Shown here piece by piece: positions 44,824 through 58,329 of a stretch of DNA of 64,000 nt. Position 1 is the first letter of the stretch. Each line of letters starts with the position of its first letter. The notes below the pieces were generated by a model that saw only the letters and a program-made list of their open reading frames with translations, did not search any database and was not told the origin of the DNA. A program made the position numbers and the translations under genes. The stretch is taken from the NCBI GenBank assembly GCA_029260395.1, contig JAJDDJ010000013.1, positions 558,001 to 622,000 on the forward strand. The letters are read 5' to 3'. This stretch comes from Phycisphaerales bacterium. Lineage in GTDB: Bacteria; Planctomycetota; Phycisphaerae; Phycisphaerales; UBA1924.

Positions 44824-45408
44824 TCAACGCCGGCGTCGGCAGGCCATTACGCCCATCGAGCCGAGCACCGCGGCGGTCCCGGGAGCGGGAACTCGCATGG
44901 TGAACGTGTAGGTCTCGCTGTCGCCGTGGATCCCGTTGGAGTCACGGAGATGGAAACTCGCCGACCACAGACCCTGATAGGTGTAATCAGGGTGGGTCGT
45001 ATCCAGGTGCCACCAGGGCCGCGTGAGAAAGCCGGTCCCGGAACTGCCTATGGCGAGCGATCCGCCCGGATCGTGCAGCCCGGTCATCGGGTCTTTGTCA
45101 TCGCGGAGGAAGAGGGCATCGTCGAACCCATCGATAACAAGCTCGATCTTGCCACCCGGATCGAGCGTGTAGAGGTTCATCGGCGGGTTGTCTACTGGGA
45201 ATTCCTCGAAGCCCAGGTCGCGGTCAGCGATGCCCGGCAGGCCGGGGATCGAGTCATTCAGGTGGTGGCTCATGCCCCAGAGAAAGTCGACGGTCAGATC
45301 GCCGTCAATCGTCTGACCGACCCGCCACCCATAGGGATGGGCGATCGCGGCCGAGGCCGCCATCAGAACGCTTGCCACCGACACCGCACGCACGCTTCGC
45401 ATCTGCAT
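44824..45408 (-). CDS. secreted protein with sorting-tail (PEP-CTERM-like) C-terminus
   Basis: 194 residues from ATG 45408, preceded by GGGAG at correct spacing. A signal peptide (SVASVLMAASAAIAHP, cleavage after IAH or nearby) is followed by an unrecognised beta-rich domain and the C-terminus VPAPGTAAVLGSMGVMACRR plus RR. The VPAPG-hydrophobic-RRR pattern is the PEP-CTERM-type tail of planctomycetes, recognised by exosortase-linked sorting. It is divergent from the STAS gene. Confidence 0.85.
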   Translation of the reverse strand: MQMRSVRAVSVASVLMAASAAIAHPYGWRVGQTIDGDLTVDFLWGMSHHLNDSIPGLPGIADRDLGFEEFPVDNPPMNLYTLDPGGKIELVIDGFDDALFLRDDKDPMTGLHDPGGSLAIGSSGTGFLTRPWWHLDTTHPDYTYQGLWSASFHLRDSNGIHGDSETYTFTMRVPAPGTAAVLGSMGVMACRRRR

Positions 45409-45564
45409 ACTGCCAGCTCCCTTTTGGCTCAAACCATGGTTTCCGAGCCAGTCTGCCACAACGCCAGTCCCGATGCCAGCAAACGGGACCTTTTTGGGGG
45501 TATCCCCGTAACCGGGCTCTCGGGGTCCAGCAAGTCCCGATCGCTCGGGTTACACTCTCGCATC

Positions 45565-45915
45565 GTGAGCGCATCCAATTTTGTCAGTATGAGCGTAGTG
45601 GGCAGGGGCGTGGTCGCCCGTGTGCTCACCCCCAAGATTACCGAACGGGAGGCGGACATCGTCTCGTCCGAGATCGGTGAGGCCGCCCAGGCCTCCGGTT
45701 GGCGGGTCGCCGTGGACATGACCGAGGTCGGGTTCTTGGCCTCGGCCGGGATTGGGGCTTTGGTCAACCTGCACCAGCAGGCCAAACAGAGCGGCGGCAA
45801 AATGGTCGTCTTTGGGCTCAACGACCAGCTCGCCCAAGTTCTCAAGATCTCCCGTCTCGACAAGCTCTTTCCGATCAAGCCCGACCTCGATTCGGCCAGC
45901 AAGCTCATCAAGTAG
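45565..45915 (+). CDS. STAS-domain anti-sigma factor antagonist-like
   Basis: 116 residues from GTG 45565; ATG 45589 is an alternative. STAS fold with VARVLTPKITERE, WRVAVDMTEVGFLASAGIGA (phospho-acceptor serine in FLASAGIGAL), and KMVVFGLNDQLAQVLKISRL. Partner-switching regulators of this type are controlled by serine phosphorylation by an anti-sigma kinase, but no kinase or sigma factor is next to it. A TACACT box at 45551-45556 lies 8 nt before the GTG, which suggests a leaderless message. Confidence 0.88.
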   Translation: MSASNFVSMSVVGRGVVARVLTPKITEREADIVSSEIGEAAQASGWRVAVDMTEVGFLASAGIGALVNLHQQAKQSGGKMVVFGLNDQLAQVLKISRLDKLFPIKPDLDSASKLIK

Positions 45916-45944
45916 CCGAGCATTCAGCCACTACGATCTATCCG

Positions 45945-46538
45945 ATGAGTGGCCAACCTCCAGCCCGACTCGCGGTCTTCGTCTCCGGCACGGGCCGAAG
46001 CTTGATGAATCTCGTCGACTGGGCGCCCGACCTGCCCGCGAGCGTCGAACTCGTCGTCGCTAATCGGCCATGCCTAGGTGAAGCACTCGCCCGCGAGCGT
46101 GGCATCAACACCCGCGTGATCCCGGGCGACTTGACCGAGACCGAACTGCTCGAACTCAAAACCGAGCACGCGATCGACGTGATCGTGCTGGCGGGCTATT
46201 TGCGCCGCGTAGCGGTGCCACTCTCGCTTGCGGGCCGAATCGTGAACATCCACCCAGCGCTGCTGCCGAAGTTCGGCGGGCCGGGCATGTACGGCTGGCG
46301 CGTCCATTCGGCGGTGCTCAAAGAGGCGCACGAGCAGGGCCTCGCCGAGTCCGGGTGCACGGTACACCTGTGCGATGCGCACTATGACACCGGTCCGATC
46401 CTGCTCCAGCGAACATGCCCCGTCCTTTCCTCGGACACACCCGAGTCACTGGCTGCCAGGGTCTTCGAGCAGGAACTGATCGCCTACCCACAGGCCCTGC
46501 GCGCGCTTATCGAGTCCTTACGCCAGAGCAGTCCGTAA
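45945..46538 (+). CDS. purN: phosphoribosylglycinamide formyltransferase
   Basis: 197 residues from ATG 45945. GAR transformylase of purine synthesis, using 10-formyl-THF. The N-terminus RLAVFVSGTGRSLMNLVD binds GAR phosphate. The catalytic triad is present as NIHPALLP (Asn, His) and HYDTGPIL (Asp). The GRN variant of E. coli (GxGxN) is here GTGRSLMN. Length normal. A TACGAT box ends 7 nt before the ATG. It follows the STAS gene by 29 nt and may be in the same transcript. No other pur gene is in the window. Confidence 0.93.
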   Translation: MSGQPPARLAVFVSGTGRSLMNLVDWAPDLPASVELVVANRPCLGEALARERGINTRVIPGDLTETELLELKTEHAIDVIVLAGYLRRVAVPLSLAGRIVNIHPALLPKFGGPGMYGWRVHSAVLKEAHEQGLAESGCTVHLCDAHYDTGPILLQRTCPVLSSDTPESLAARVFEQELIAYPQALRALIESLRQSSP

Positions 46539-46570
46539 GCTCGAGCGAGCGCACTCCCCTACCATCGCTC

Positions 46571-46903
46571 ATGGCCCCGCCCAAGAAAGCCCCATCGACC
46601 CCCGCCGTCCTTGAGACCGTCGAGCCGCTCGGCGAGCGCGTTCTGGTGCGCAAAGACGAGGACAAGAAACAGACCAAGAGCGGTATCCACCTGCCTGACA
46701 AGATCGAGATCCCGACGCTCACCGGTCGCATCGTGGCGGTGTCGGCACAGATCGCCGCCGACAGCGACTACCCGATCGAGCAGTACGACCGCGTGCTCTT
46801 TAACCCCAAGCACGCGATTCCAGTGGATTTTGAGGGCGACAACCGGCTGTTCGTCATCCCGGTCGAGGACGTGGTCGCGGTGATCCGCAAGGCCAAGGGC
46901 TAG
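46571..46903 (+). CDS. groES: GroES-type co-chaperonin
   Basis: 110 residues from ATG 46571. Core EPLGERVLVRKDEDKKQTKS, KIEIPTLTGRIVAVSAQ, QYDRVLFNPKHAIPVDFEGD and FVIPVEDVVAVI fit the Hsp10 fold; the family mobile loop lies around KQTKSGIHLPD. The N-terminus has an extra Pro/Lys-rich 15 residues. The groEL gene normally adjacent is absent. TACCAT (46560-46565) is 5 nt before the ATG, suggesting a leaderless transcript. A second, longer groES elsewhere would be expected. Confidence 0.88.
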   Translation: MAPPKKAPSTPAVLETVEPLGERVLVRKDEDKKQTKSGIHLPDKIEIPTLTGRIVAVSAQIAADSDYPIEQYDRVLFNPKHAIPVDFEGDNRLFVIPVEDVVAVIRKAKG

Positions 46904-46918
46904 CACTTCAGTCCAGCC

Positions 46919-47683
46919 CTAGTCCAGCACCGCTCCCTGCGCGCGGTAGACGCCCGCGAGTGCTGGCCGAGCGACCCTGCCGAGCTTGCTGGCCATCGCG
47001 CCGCTCCACGAGCCGTTTACCGCCTGCTCTGGCGCGCCTCGCTGGCGCAGGTACTCGCGGTAGCTGGTGTCGTACGCTTTAAGCTGCGCTTCGATCGTCG
47101 AGTCATCGGGGTAGGCGCCGTCGAATAGTACGCTTTCTAGAGGAAACCTAGGCCGGAGCGTTGGCGACTCGGCGGGCGTGCCCACGCACAGGCCGAAGAC
47201 CGGGTACACGCCCGATGGCAGCCCGAGCACCTCGATCACCCGGCCCACATCGTTGCGAAGCCCGCCGATGTAGCAGGTACCGAGGCCCATTGCCTCAAAC
47301 GCGAGCACAAGGTTCTGAGCGAACAACGCTGCGTCGATCACCGAGATCATGAACCCCTCAAGCTTCTGGTCGTAGGCACCGCCCGCCATCTCGCAGGCGA
47401 TGCGATGGCGCCGGGCATCGCCGCAGATCACGAAAAACTCGGGCGCGATCGCCACCTTCTCTTGCGGCCCGGCCAACTCCGCGAGTTTGTCTCGATGGGC
47501 CGGGTTGCTCACCCGGATACAGCAGTATGCCTGCACCGATGAACTCGTCGCGGCGGCCTGGCCCGCTCGCACCGCCGCCTCAATGGCCTCGGGCGAAACC
47601 GGCTCATCGGTGAACGTGCGGATGCTCCGGTGCGCACGCATCAGGTCGATCGCGGGATGCTCTGCCGATTCGGTCGATGTCAT
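46919..47683 (-). CDS. NADPH-dependent nitroreductase, NfsA-like
   Basis: 254 residues. FMN-dependent nitroreductase fold: LMRAHRSIRTFTDEPVSPEAI (N-terminal signature), QAAATSSSVQAYCCIRV, FAQNLVLAFEAMGLGTCYIG (about 118-137) and YPVFGLCVGTP are typical of the NfsA/Frp subgroup, which reduces nitroaromatics and flavins two electrons at a time. C-terminal residues 205-254 form the usual extra helices. Single gene, convergent with groES, with 15 nt between the two stops. Confidence 0.92.
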   Translation of the reverse strand: MTSTESAEHPAIDLMRAHRSIRTFTDEPVSPEAIEAAVRAGQAAATSSSVQAYCCIRVSNPAHRDKLAELAGPQEKVAIAPEFFVICGDARRHRIACEMAGGAYDQKLEGFMISVIDAALFAQNLVLAFEAMGLGTCYIGGLRNDVGRVIEVLGLPSGVYPVFGLCVGTPAESPTLRPRFPLESVLFDGAYPDDSTIEAQLKAYDTSYREYLRQRGAPEQAVNGSWSGAMASKLGRVARPALAGVYRAQGAVLD

Positions 47684-47692
47684 GCCAGCAGG

Positions 47693-48868
47693 CTAGCGCC
47701 AGTCGAGCCCGTCGTGCAGCGTGTTGAGGTTCTCGCAGCCGGCCCCACCGATCACGACCATGTCTTCAAGCCGAACGCCGCCAAGACCCGGGGCGTAGAG
47801 CCCCGGCTCGACCGTGACCACGTCACGAACGACCAACTCGGGGCCGCCGATATCGAGCAGCGGCAGTTCCTTGAGTTCGAGCCCGAGCCCGTGGCCCGTG
47901 CCGTGGGGCATGGAGCAGAACCCCGTCGGCGAGCGCGCCGAAAGGTCCGCATCGGGAGGCGGGCCCAGCGTGAACCCCGCATCGGTCAGTACCTGAACGG
48001 TCGCGCGGTGGACATCTTCGCCCGTCGCGCCCGCTCGGCATGCGGCGATGCCCGCCCGCTTGGCTTCGACGACGGCCATGTGCATCCGTGCGCACTCGGC
48101 GGGCACCTCGCCATGCGCGACGGTGCGCGTGCAGTCGCCGTGGTACCCACTCGCACGGTCGCGGGGGAAGATGTCCACGATCACCAGCTCACCCGTCCGC
48201 AGCTCGCCGGATCCTGCGTGGTGGCAGTCCGCGCCGATGGGTCCGCCCGCGACGATCGCGCCCTTGTGTTCGTAGCCATCCTCCGCGAGCCAACCGTCGA
48301 TCATCGCCTTGAGCCGTTCGCTCGTGAGCGCCGAGCTTTCATGCATCAGCACGCCGCCTGCGACGGCGCTAGCGCGGGCGATGAGTCGGCAAGTGCGTTC
48401 GATGGCTCGCTCAGCGGCCTGTTGGGCTTTGCGCATGAGTTCGATCTCGCGGTCTGTCTTGCGCCGGCGGTCATCGACCCCTAGACCGAGATCAAGCACG
48501 ACCGCGATGCCCGCGTCCTCCAGTGCGCGCACGAACACGAACGCGAGCGAACGGTCGGCGCGCACACTGGTGATGCCCTCCCGACGGAGGCACTCGGCGG
48601 CCGCCCGCGCAGCGCGGACCGCTCGGTCGCCGCTGAGCCCGCCAGAGGGCGCGAAGTCCTCATAGCAATAGACCGAGTCGACCGGGATCTCGGTGCGGGC
48701 ACGCGGTAGCTCGACATCGCGAACGATTACGAGCGTTCGACCGGTCGGCAGCTCGACCCAGATCACGGGGTCGCCCGCAGCAAAGCGGGTACGGTGGTAG
48801 ACCGCCATCGAGGTGTTGGGCACGCCAGCCAGGAGCACAGCGGGTTCGGGTTTGAGGGTCGGCATCAT
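47693..48868 (-). CDS. M24-family metallopeptidase (Xaa-Pro peptidase type)
   Basis: 391 residues from ATG 48868 (AAGGAA upstream). An N-terminal creatinase-like domain (about 1-135) is followed by a pita-bread domain. Metal ligands are visible: VDIFPRDRASGYHGDCTRTV (two aspartates), HGTGHGLGLE (histidine), VTVEPGLYAPG (glutamate) and VRLEDMVVI (glutamate). Typical function is removal of N-terminal residues before proline; prolidase or creatinase activity is possible. Cytoplasmic. It is followed after 9 nt by the nitroreductase gene. Confidence 0.92.
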   Translation of the reverse strand: MMPTLKPEPAVLLAGVPNTSMAVYHRTRFAAGDPVIWVELPTGRTLVIVRDVELPRARTEIPVDSVYCYEDFAPSGGLSGDRAVRAARAAAECLRREGITSVRADRSLAFVFVRALEDAGIAVVLDLGLGVDDRRRKTDREIELMRKAQQAAERAIERTCRLIARASAVAGGVLMHESSALTSERLKAMIDGWLAEDGYEHKGAIVAGGPIGADCHHAGSGELRTGELVIVDIFPRDRASGYHGDCTRTVAHGEVPAECARMHMAVVEAKRAGIAACRAGATGEDVHRATVQVLTDAGFTLGPPPDADLSARSPTGFCSMPHGTGHGLGLELKELPLLDIGGPELVVRDVVTVEPGLYAPGLGGVRLEDMVVIGGAGCENLNTLHDGLDWR

Positions 48869-49007
48869 GGGTTCCTTGGGGGCGTGTGCCCCACCCTACG
48901 CACGGATCAGCGGGCGGCGCATAGGGCCTTGGACCGAAAACAACCCTGATTAAGACCAACGGGGGCGTTTCGCGGATCCTGCTTGCCTGCGCTGCCGGAT
49001 ATGATGC

Positions 49008-49019
49008 TATACTCGGTCA
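49008..49019 (+). promoter_or_regulatory. candidate extended -10 promoter of short transcript
   Basis: TATACT at 49008-49013 is preceded by TGC, giving an extended -10, and TTGCCT at 48983-48988 is a possible -35 with a long 19-bp spacer. Transcription would begin near 49019-49021, and the strong terminator at 49038-49077 lies just downstream. Position and motif quality make this one of the better promoter calls in the window. Confidence 0.6.
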
Positions 49020-49077
49020 ACAACCAGCCCCCCCCTACGCCCCCAGAGCGCACCCCCCGCGCTCGGGGGCGGTTTTT
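49020..49077 (+). ncRNA. candidate short RNA or attenuated leader
   Basis: About 58 nt between a good promoter and a strong intrinsic terminator with no ORF between them. It contains a C-rich 5' part (CAACAACCAGCC) and the terminator stem. It could be a short stand-alone RNA or a leader that attenuates the 2Fe-2S gene at 49124. Function unknown. Confidence 0.5.
49038..49077 (+). terminator. strong Rho-independent terminator
   Basis: CGCCCCC-A-GAGCGC pairs with GCGCTC-GGGGGCG: 13 bp with one bulged A and a 7-nt loop, followed by GTTTTT. It lies 46 nt before the next plus-strand gene and there is no upstream plus-strand gene within 2 kb, so it ends the short transcript or works as an attenuator. 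Confidence 0.9.
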
Positions 49078-49123
49078 ATGGACTGCGGCTGTCAGAGACG
49101 GCCGGCAAGACTAAGGCGGCCCG

Positions 49124-49345
49124 ATGCCTGTTGACCGGTGCGTGTGCCACTTCATTTCGTTCGCGGCCCTCAAGGCCGAGGCCGAGCGGCAGGGGCCATG
49201 CGCCACGGTTGAATCGCTGAGCGCAGCGACCGGCGCTGGCACGGACTGCGGCACGTGCGTGCCCTACCTGAGGCTCGTGCTCAAGACAGGCCAAACGAGC
49301 TTCCCTGTGCTGCCGATCGTCGGGCGTGAACCGCCAGCTAGGTAG
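49124..49345 (+). CDS. BFD-like [2Fe-2S] binding protein
   Basis: 73 residues from ATG 49124. Four cysteines in the BFD pattern: C6-V-C8-H and C42-G-T-C45, with a 33-residue spacing, typical of bacterioferritin-associated ferredoxin-like domains that bind a 2Fe-2S cluster. BFD releases iron from bacterioferritin in other bacteria, but no bfr gene is in the window and the sequence after C45 is short. It starts just after the terminator at 49038, so iron- or RNA-based control is possible. Confidence 0.8.
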   Translation: MPVDRCVCHFISFAALKAEAERQGPCATVESLSAATGAGTDCGTCVPYLRLVLKTGQTSFPVLPIVGREPPAR

Positions 49346-49348
49346 TGG

Positions 49349-49378
49349 AAAAAACAGCCGGGCTGTGAAGCCCGGCTG
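49349..49378 (-). terminator. terminator of rpoBC operon
   Basis: On the minus strand, CAGCCGGGC pairs with GCCCGGCTG (9 bp, 6-nt loop) and is followed by TTTTTT. It lies about 70 nt past the rpoC stop. Between it and rpoC is a second 8-bp palindrome (49416-49434). Confidence 0.9.
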
Positions 49379-49415
49379 GGTGTGGTGATTTGGTTGGAGG
49401 CCGTGAGCGGGAAGA

Positions 49416-49434
49416 CACAGGCTAAAAGCCTGTG
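49416..49434. repeat. 8-bp palindrome CACAGGCT-AAA-AGCCTGTG
   Basis: Perfect inverted repeat with a 3-nt loop, just after the rpoC stop, without a T-run. The text CACAGGCT...AGCCTGTGCCAC is a palindrome type I recall from intergenic spaces in planctomycete genomes; this is recollection, not a search result. It may add to transcription ending or mRNA 3' stability. Confidence 0.6.
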
Positions 49435-49449
49435 CCACCAAAGAGCCGC

Positions 49450-53838
<4,389 letters not shown>

Positions 53839-53877
53839 GGTTCGTATCCCATCTCAACGGGCAAGGCCCGAGGGTCA

Positions 53878-54219
53878 TCAACTCAAAGCAAAGATCAGGC
53901 CCGCGACGACACCAACCACTGCGTAAAACGCGAGCAGGTCGAAAATCGTGTGATGCTCAGTCCCGATCTCATCTGCATTCTCTTTCGTGACTCGGACACC
54001 CGCATGAGCCAGATCCTGCGGAAAGCGCCCTAATCCGTCAACCATCGAGATCACTCGCCCAAAGATCGCAGCGGCGGTTACCGCGATCACGATTTGTAAT
54101 GCCGTGTGAAGGTTCGGGAAAGCGGCTCTCACCGCAGCAATCATCCCGACTGGCGTGAGCAACAAGAACGCGATCGTGTAGAACGGTTCCAGTCGCCATC
54201 GCCATCTCCTGACGGACAT
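53878..54219 (-). CDS. small membrane protein between rpoB and rpoC
   Basis: 113 residues from ATG 54219 (AAGGGA upstream), 9 nt after the rpoB stop and 39 nt before rpoC. Helices: FYTIAFLLLTPVGMIAAVRA, LQIVIAVTAAAIFGRVISMV, and AFYAVVGVVAGLIFALS. The loop between helices 2 and 3 is polar. No family recognised. Placement inside the rpoBC message is highly unusual because these genes are normally directly adjacent; it would be expressed with RNA polymerase. Confidence 0.8.
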   Translation of the reverse strand: MSVRRWRWRLEPFYTIAFLLLTPVGMIAAVRAAFPNLHTALQIVIAVTAAAIFGRVISMVDGLGRFPQDLAHAGVRVTKENADEIGTEHHTIFDLLAFYAVVGVVAGLIFALS

Positions 54220-54228
54220 CTCAATCCC

Positions 54229-57200
54229 TTACAACAAGCTCCCGCTCTCGAGTTCCTTCTTCTCCATCGTGATGTTCATGCCGAGGCCTCGCAGCTCGTT
54301 GCACAGCACATCAAACGCGACGGGCATGCCCGCTTCGAGCTTGTTGTGGCCCTTGACCATGGACTCGTAGATCTTGGTTCGGCCCTCAACATCGTCGCTC
54401 TTGACGGTGAGGAGTTCCTGCAAGATGTACGCCGCGCCATAAGCCTCGAGCGCCCAGACTTCCATCTCGCCGAATCGCTGGCCGCCGGTGCGGGCCTTGC
54501 CGCCGAGGGGCTGCTGGGTGATGAGCGAGTACGGCCCGGTGGCACGCGCGTGGATTTTGTCGTCCACGAGGTGGTGCAGCTTGAGCAGGTACATAAAGCC
54601 GACCGAGGTCCGCTGGTGGAACTTGTCGCCGGTTCGGCCGTCCATGAGCTGGATCTTGCCGCCCTTGGGCATCTGTGCCAGCAGCTCGCGCGGCTGGGGG
54701 TAGGTGCCCTTCTCCTCGTACTCGGCGAGGCGACGGCGCACATCCACGTTGGCTTCTTCGATGGCGTCGTGGACCTCCTGCTCGGTCGCGCCGTCGAACA
54801 CGGGCGTGACCGCCTGGAAGCCGAGGACCTGCGCGGCCCATCCAAGGTGGAGCTCGAGAATCTGCCCGACGTTCATGCGGCTGGGCACGCCCAGCGGGTT
54901 GAGCATGACGTCCACGGGCGTGCCGTCTTCCATGAACGGCATGTCCTCTTCGGGCACGATGCGGGCGACGACGCCCTTGTTGCCGTGGCGGCCCGCGAAC
55001 TTGTCGCCGACGCTGAGCTGACGCTTGGTGGCGAGGTAGACCTTCACCATTTCCAGCACTCCGCTGGGCAACTCGTCGCCTCGCTTCATGTGCGAGACCT
55101 TGCGCAGCTTCTCGGCCTCGACGGCCTCGACGCGCGGCCAGTACTGACCGTGCACCACGGCTGCCTGCTCGCGGGCCTCCGCTGAACCCTTGACCCACTT
55201 GAGGTTGAAGGTCTGGATCTGCTCGAGCACAACCTCGCGGATGTCCGACTGAGCGACCTTCTGACGGGTCATGGGGTCGACCATCTCGGAGCCTGTGATC
55301 TCGTTGATCGTGCCGATGAGTTCGCGGAACAGCGCGATGGCGCGGTCGTCCATCGACAGCTCATAGGCATCGATCTGCACCTTGAGCTGCTTCTTCTGGT
55401 CCTCGTTCATGTGCATCCGGCGGCTGAACTTCCGCGCGGCGACCACCACGCCCGAGCCGCCCGCGGGCACCTCAAGCGAGTCATTCTTCACGTCTTCGCC
55501 AGCACGACCGAAGATCGCGTGCAGCAGCTTCTCTTCGGGCGTCAGCTCGGTCTTGCTCTTGGGGCTGACCTTGCCGACAAGAATGTCGCCCGGGCCAACG
55601 TGCGCCCCGACGCGGATGATCCCGCTCTCGTCGAGGTTGCGGAGCATGCGCTCGCTGACGTTCGGGATGTCGCGGGTGAATTCTTCGCGGCCGAGCTTGG
55701 TCTCGCGGATCTCCACATCGTACGAATCGATGTGGATGCTCGTGAAGGTGTCGTCCTTGACGAGGCGTTCGTTGATGACGATCGCGTCCTCGAAGTTGTT
55801 GCCGTCGTAGGTGTTGAACGCGACCAGCGCGTTCTTGCCGATGGCCAGCTCGCCATCAACGGTGCTCGCGCCGTCGGCGATGACGTCGCCTTCCTTGACC
55901 ACATCGCCCGGGCGGACCCGTGCCTTCTGGTTGAGGCAGGTGCGCTCGTTGAGGCCCTGGAACTTGCGGAGGTCGTACTCATCGGCGTTGTCGATGACGA
56001 TGCGCTCGCCGTCGACGTAGGTCACCTCACCGCCGCGTTTGGCCTTGACGACCATGCCGCTGTTCGTGCCGATCGCGGTCTCCATGCCGGTCGCCACGCA
56101 GGGCGGATCGACCTTGATGAGCGGCACCGCCTGACGCTGCATGTTCGAACCCATGAGCGCACGGTTTGCGTCGTCGTGCTCGAGGAACGGGATGAGCGCC
56201 GCCGAGATGCCGACGATCTGCTTGGGGCTGATGTCGAGGTAGTCGACCTCACCCGGCTTGACCTCGGCGAGATCGCCGTCGATGCGTGCGAGCACTGTGT
56301 CGCGCCATGTGCCGTCGGCGTTGACCGAGTCGGCGGGCGCGAGCACGAGGCGTGCCTCTTCATCGGCGCGGAGCTGCACGACCTCGTCGGTCACCTTGCC
56401 GTTTTTGACGACGCGGTACGACGTGCGCAGGAAGCCGTACTCATCGACATCGCTGAAGATGCCCAGCGAGCAGATAAGACCGATGTTGGTGCCCTCGGGC
56501 GTCTCGATCGGGCACACCCGGCCGTAGTGGCTGATGTGAACGTCGCGGACCTCAAAGCCCGCACGCTTGCGGTTGAGACCGCCCGGCCCGAGCGCCGAAA
56601 GTCGCCGCTCGTGCACAAGCGTGCTCAGCGGGTTGGTCTGGTCAACGACTTGGCTCAGCTCGCTTCGACCGAAGAAGAAATCGATCGCGCTGCTGATACT
56701 CTTGGAGTTCACTAGATCCGCGATCTTCGTGACCTCTTCGGGGTCCTTGACGCTCATGCGTTCCTGGACGGTGCGCCGCAGCTTCAGGAAGCCCTTGCGG
56801 AGTTCCTCGACCGCCAGCTCATCGAGCGTGCGCAGCCGGCGGTTACCCAAGTGGTCGATGTCGTCGATCGTCGCGACCGGCTGGTTCGTGACGGGGTCGG
56901 TGCGGTTGCTGCGGAGGTCGAGCACGTATTGCACAACGCGCAGGAAGTCCTCGGCGGACAGGAACATCTGATCCTGGGGCGCATCGAGTCCGAACTTGCG
57001 GTTGAGACGGAAGCGACCGACCTTGCCGAGCCGGTAGCGGTTGGCGTCGTAGAACTTCTCGACGAACAGCTGCTTGGCCTTCTCGACCTGCGGCGGGTTA
57101 CCGGGGCGGAGCTTGGTGTAGACCTTGAGCATTGCCGCGTCGTACTCGCTGTCGACCTCGAACTGGTCGAGGCGTTCCTCGGCCACGGTGTTGAGGATGA

Positions 57201-58050
57201 GCGCGTCCGACGGGTTCTGCACCACGCGGACCTTCTTGAGGTTCGATGCGATGATCGCCTCGACACCCGTCTCGCCAAGCTGACGCCCGACGTGGACCAG
57301 CTCTTCGCCGGTCTCGGTGTCGATGATCGTCGCCGCAGCCCAGTCCTCGGGACGGAGCTTGGCGACGGCCACGTCGCTCACCTCGTAAAACAGGCTGATG
57401 ATCGCATCGGTCGAGGCGACCGATTCATCGAGGCAACGCAGGAAGGTCGTCGCGGCGAGCTTGGTCGACTGGTCGATCCGCATCGCCAGGACATCTTTCT
57501 TGGTGACTTCGAGCTCGATCCATGAGCCGCGCTCGGGGATCACACGCGCTGAATGCAACGGCCTATCGCCCTCACTGCTGAGGATCGAGAGGTCGGCACC
57601 GGGCGAGCGGTGGAGCTGGCTAACGATCACGCGTTCGGCGCCGTTGACGATAAACTCGCCGCCGCCCATCATGATCGGGAACTCGCCGAGGTAGATGTCT
57701 TCCTCGGGCAGGTCGGGGTGGTGCTCGCGCCCGAGCCTGAGCCTCAGCCTGAACGGCATGCCGTAGGTGAGACGCAGCTCCCGGCACTCGTCGGGCGTGT
57801 AGCGCGGCGGGTCGAGTTCGTACGAGATGTACTCGAGGTGCATCGTCCCGTCGTAGCTCTCGATCGGGAAAATCTCCCGCAAGAGCGACTCAAGGCCGTA
57901 CTCCGTGTTGCGGCTGTCCGCTTTCTGCTCCACCTGCAGGAACCGGTCGTAGCCGGCCTGCTGGAGGATGGTCAGATTCGGAATGTCCATCACGTCGCCG
58001 CGCTTCACAAAGCTGCGCACCGTCCGCTCACGCGATCCGTGTCTCGCCAT
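54229..58050 (-). CDS. rpoB: RNA polymerase subunit beta
   Basis: 1273 residues from ATG 58050, with GAGGGG upstream; an upstream in-frame ATG gives unconserved residues. The rifampicin region reads [20 protein letters not shown] then [21 protein letters not shown]516, H526 and S531 equivalents are kept, while F514 is V and N518 is T. The SWI and flap motifs and the C-terminal [18 protein letters not shown] are typical. Starts 279 nt after rplL; RNA structures in that gap may attenuate. Confidence 0.98.
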   Translation of the reverse strand: MARHGSRERTVRSFVKRGDVMDIPNLTILQQAGYDRFLQVEQKADSRNTEYGLESLLREIFPIESYDGTMHLEYISYELDPPRYTPDECRELRLTYGMPFRLRLRLGREHHPDLPEEDIYLGEFPIMMGGGEFIVNGAERVIVSQLHRSPGADLSILSSEGDRPLHSARVIPERGSWIELEVTKKDVLAMRIDQSTKLAATTFLRCLDESVASTDAIISLFYEVSDVAVAKLRPEDWAAATIIDTETGEELVHVGRQLGETGVEAIIASNLKKVRVVQNPSDALILNTVAEERLDQFEVDSEYDAAMLKVYTKLRPGNPPQVEKAKQLFVEKFYDANRYRLGKVGRFRLNRKFGLDAPQDQMFLSAEDFLRVVQYVLDLRSNRTDPVTNQPVATIDDIDHLGNRRLRTLDELAVEELRKGFLKLRRTVQERMSVKDPEEVTKIADLVNSKSISSAIDFFFGRSELSQVVDQTNPLSTLVHERRLSALGPGGLNRKRAGFEVRDVHISHYGRVCPIETPEGTNIGLICSLGIFSDVDEYGFLRTSYRVVKNGKVTDEVVQLRADEEARLVLAPADSVNADGTWRDTVLARIDGDLAEVKPGEVDYLDISPKQIVGISAALIPFLEHDDANRALMGSNMQRQAVPLIKVDPPCVATGMETAIGTNSGMVVKAKRGGEVTYVDGERIVIDNADEYDLRKFQGLNERTCLNQKARVRPGDVVKEGDVIADGASTVDGELAIGKNALVAFNTYDGNNFEDAIVINERLVKDDTFTSIHIDSYDVEIRETKLGREEFTRDIPNVSERMLRNLDESGIIRVGAHVGPGDILVGKVSPKSKTELTPEEKLLHAIFGRAGEDVKNDSLEVPAGGSGVVVAARKFSRRMHMNEDQKKQLKVQIDAYELSMDDRAIALFRELIGTINEITGSEMVDPMTRQKVAQSDIREVVLEQIQTFNLKWVKGSAEAREQAAVVHGQYWPRVEAVEAEKLRKVSHMKRGDELPSGVLEMVKVYLATKRQLSVGDKFAGRHGNKGVVARIVPEEDMPFMEDGTPVDVMLNPLGVPSRMNVGQILELHLGWAAQVLGFQAVTPVFDGATEQEVHDAIEEANVDVRRRLAEYEEKGTYPQPRELLAQMPKGGKIQLMDGRTGDKFHQRTSVGFMYLLKLHHLVDDKIHARATGPYSLITQQPLGGKARTGGQRFGEMEVWALEAYGAAYILQELLTVKSDDVEGRTKIYESMVKGHNKLEAGMPVAFDVLCNELRGLGMNITMEKKELESGSLL

Positions 58051-58222
58051 GGAGCCCCTCAACTTGACTGTGCCGATGTTCGCCGCGACCCAACCGAGCG
58101 AACAAACACCGGTCACCAGCTAGGTTACGCCTGATCCGTCAGTACCGTCATGATCTGTGGAGAATCACTGACTGTAGCCAACCTCAGTGCATCACTGCTC
58201 ACCAAAGATTCAAAAACAATGG

Positions 58223-58286
58223 ATAACCCCTGCAAATAGGCTCTGGAGTGCAAAGAAACCCCACCCGTTTACCGGGCAGGGGTTAT
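58223..58286 (-). promoter_or_regulatory. candidate attenuator between rplL and rpoB
   Basis: On the minus strand the first segment (58286-58276, reading ATAACCCCTGC) can pair either with CGGGTGGGGTT at 58267-58257 (stems AACCCC/GGGGTT and CCCG/CGGG, then TTTCTTTG) or with GCAGGGGTTAT at 58233-58223 (11 bp perfect, then a TTTTT run 6 nt on). The two pairings exclude each other. It lies 44-107 nt beyond rplL and well before rpoB, the place where attenuation controls beta/beta' dosage in E. coli. Confidence 0.65.
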
Positions 58287-58329
58287 TCACAGCCCTGATC
58301 CAGCCAGATCAAGCCTTTGCAGGCTGAAC

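Noticed and set aside
44814-44825. Palindrome GAGCCGCGGCTC at the 3' end of the sorting-tail gene
   Set aside because: It has no loop and no T-run, so it is not a credible intrinsic terminator.
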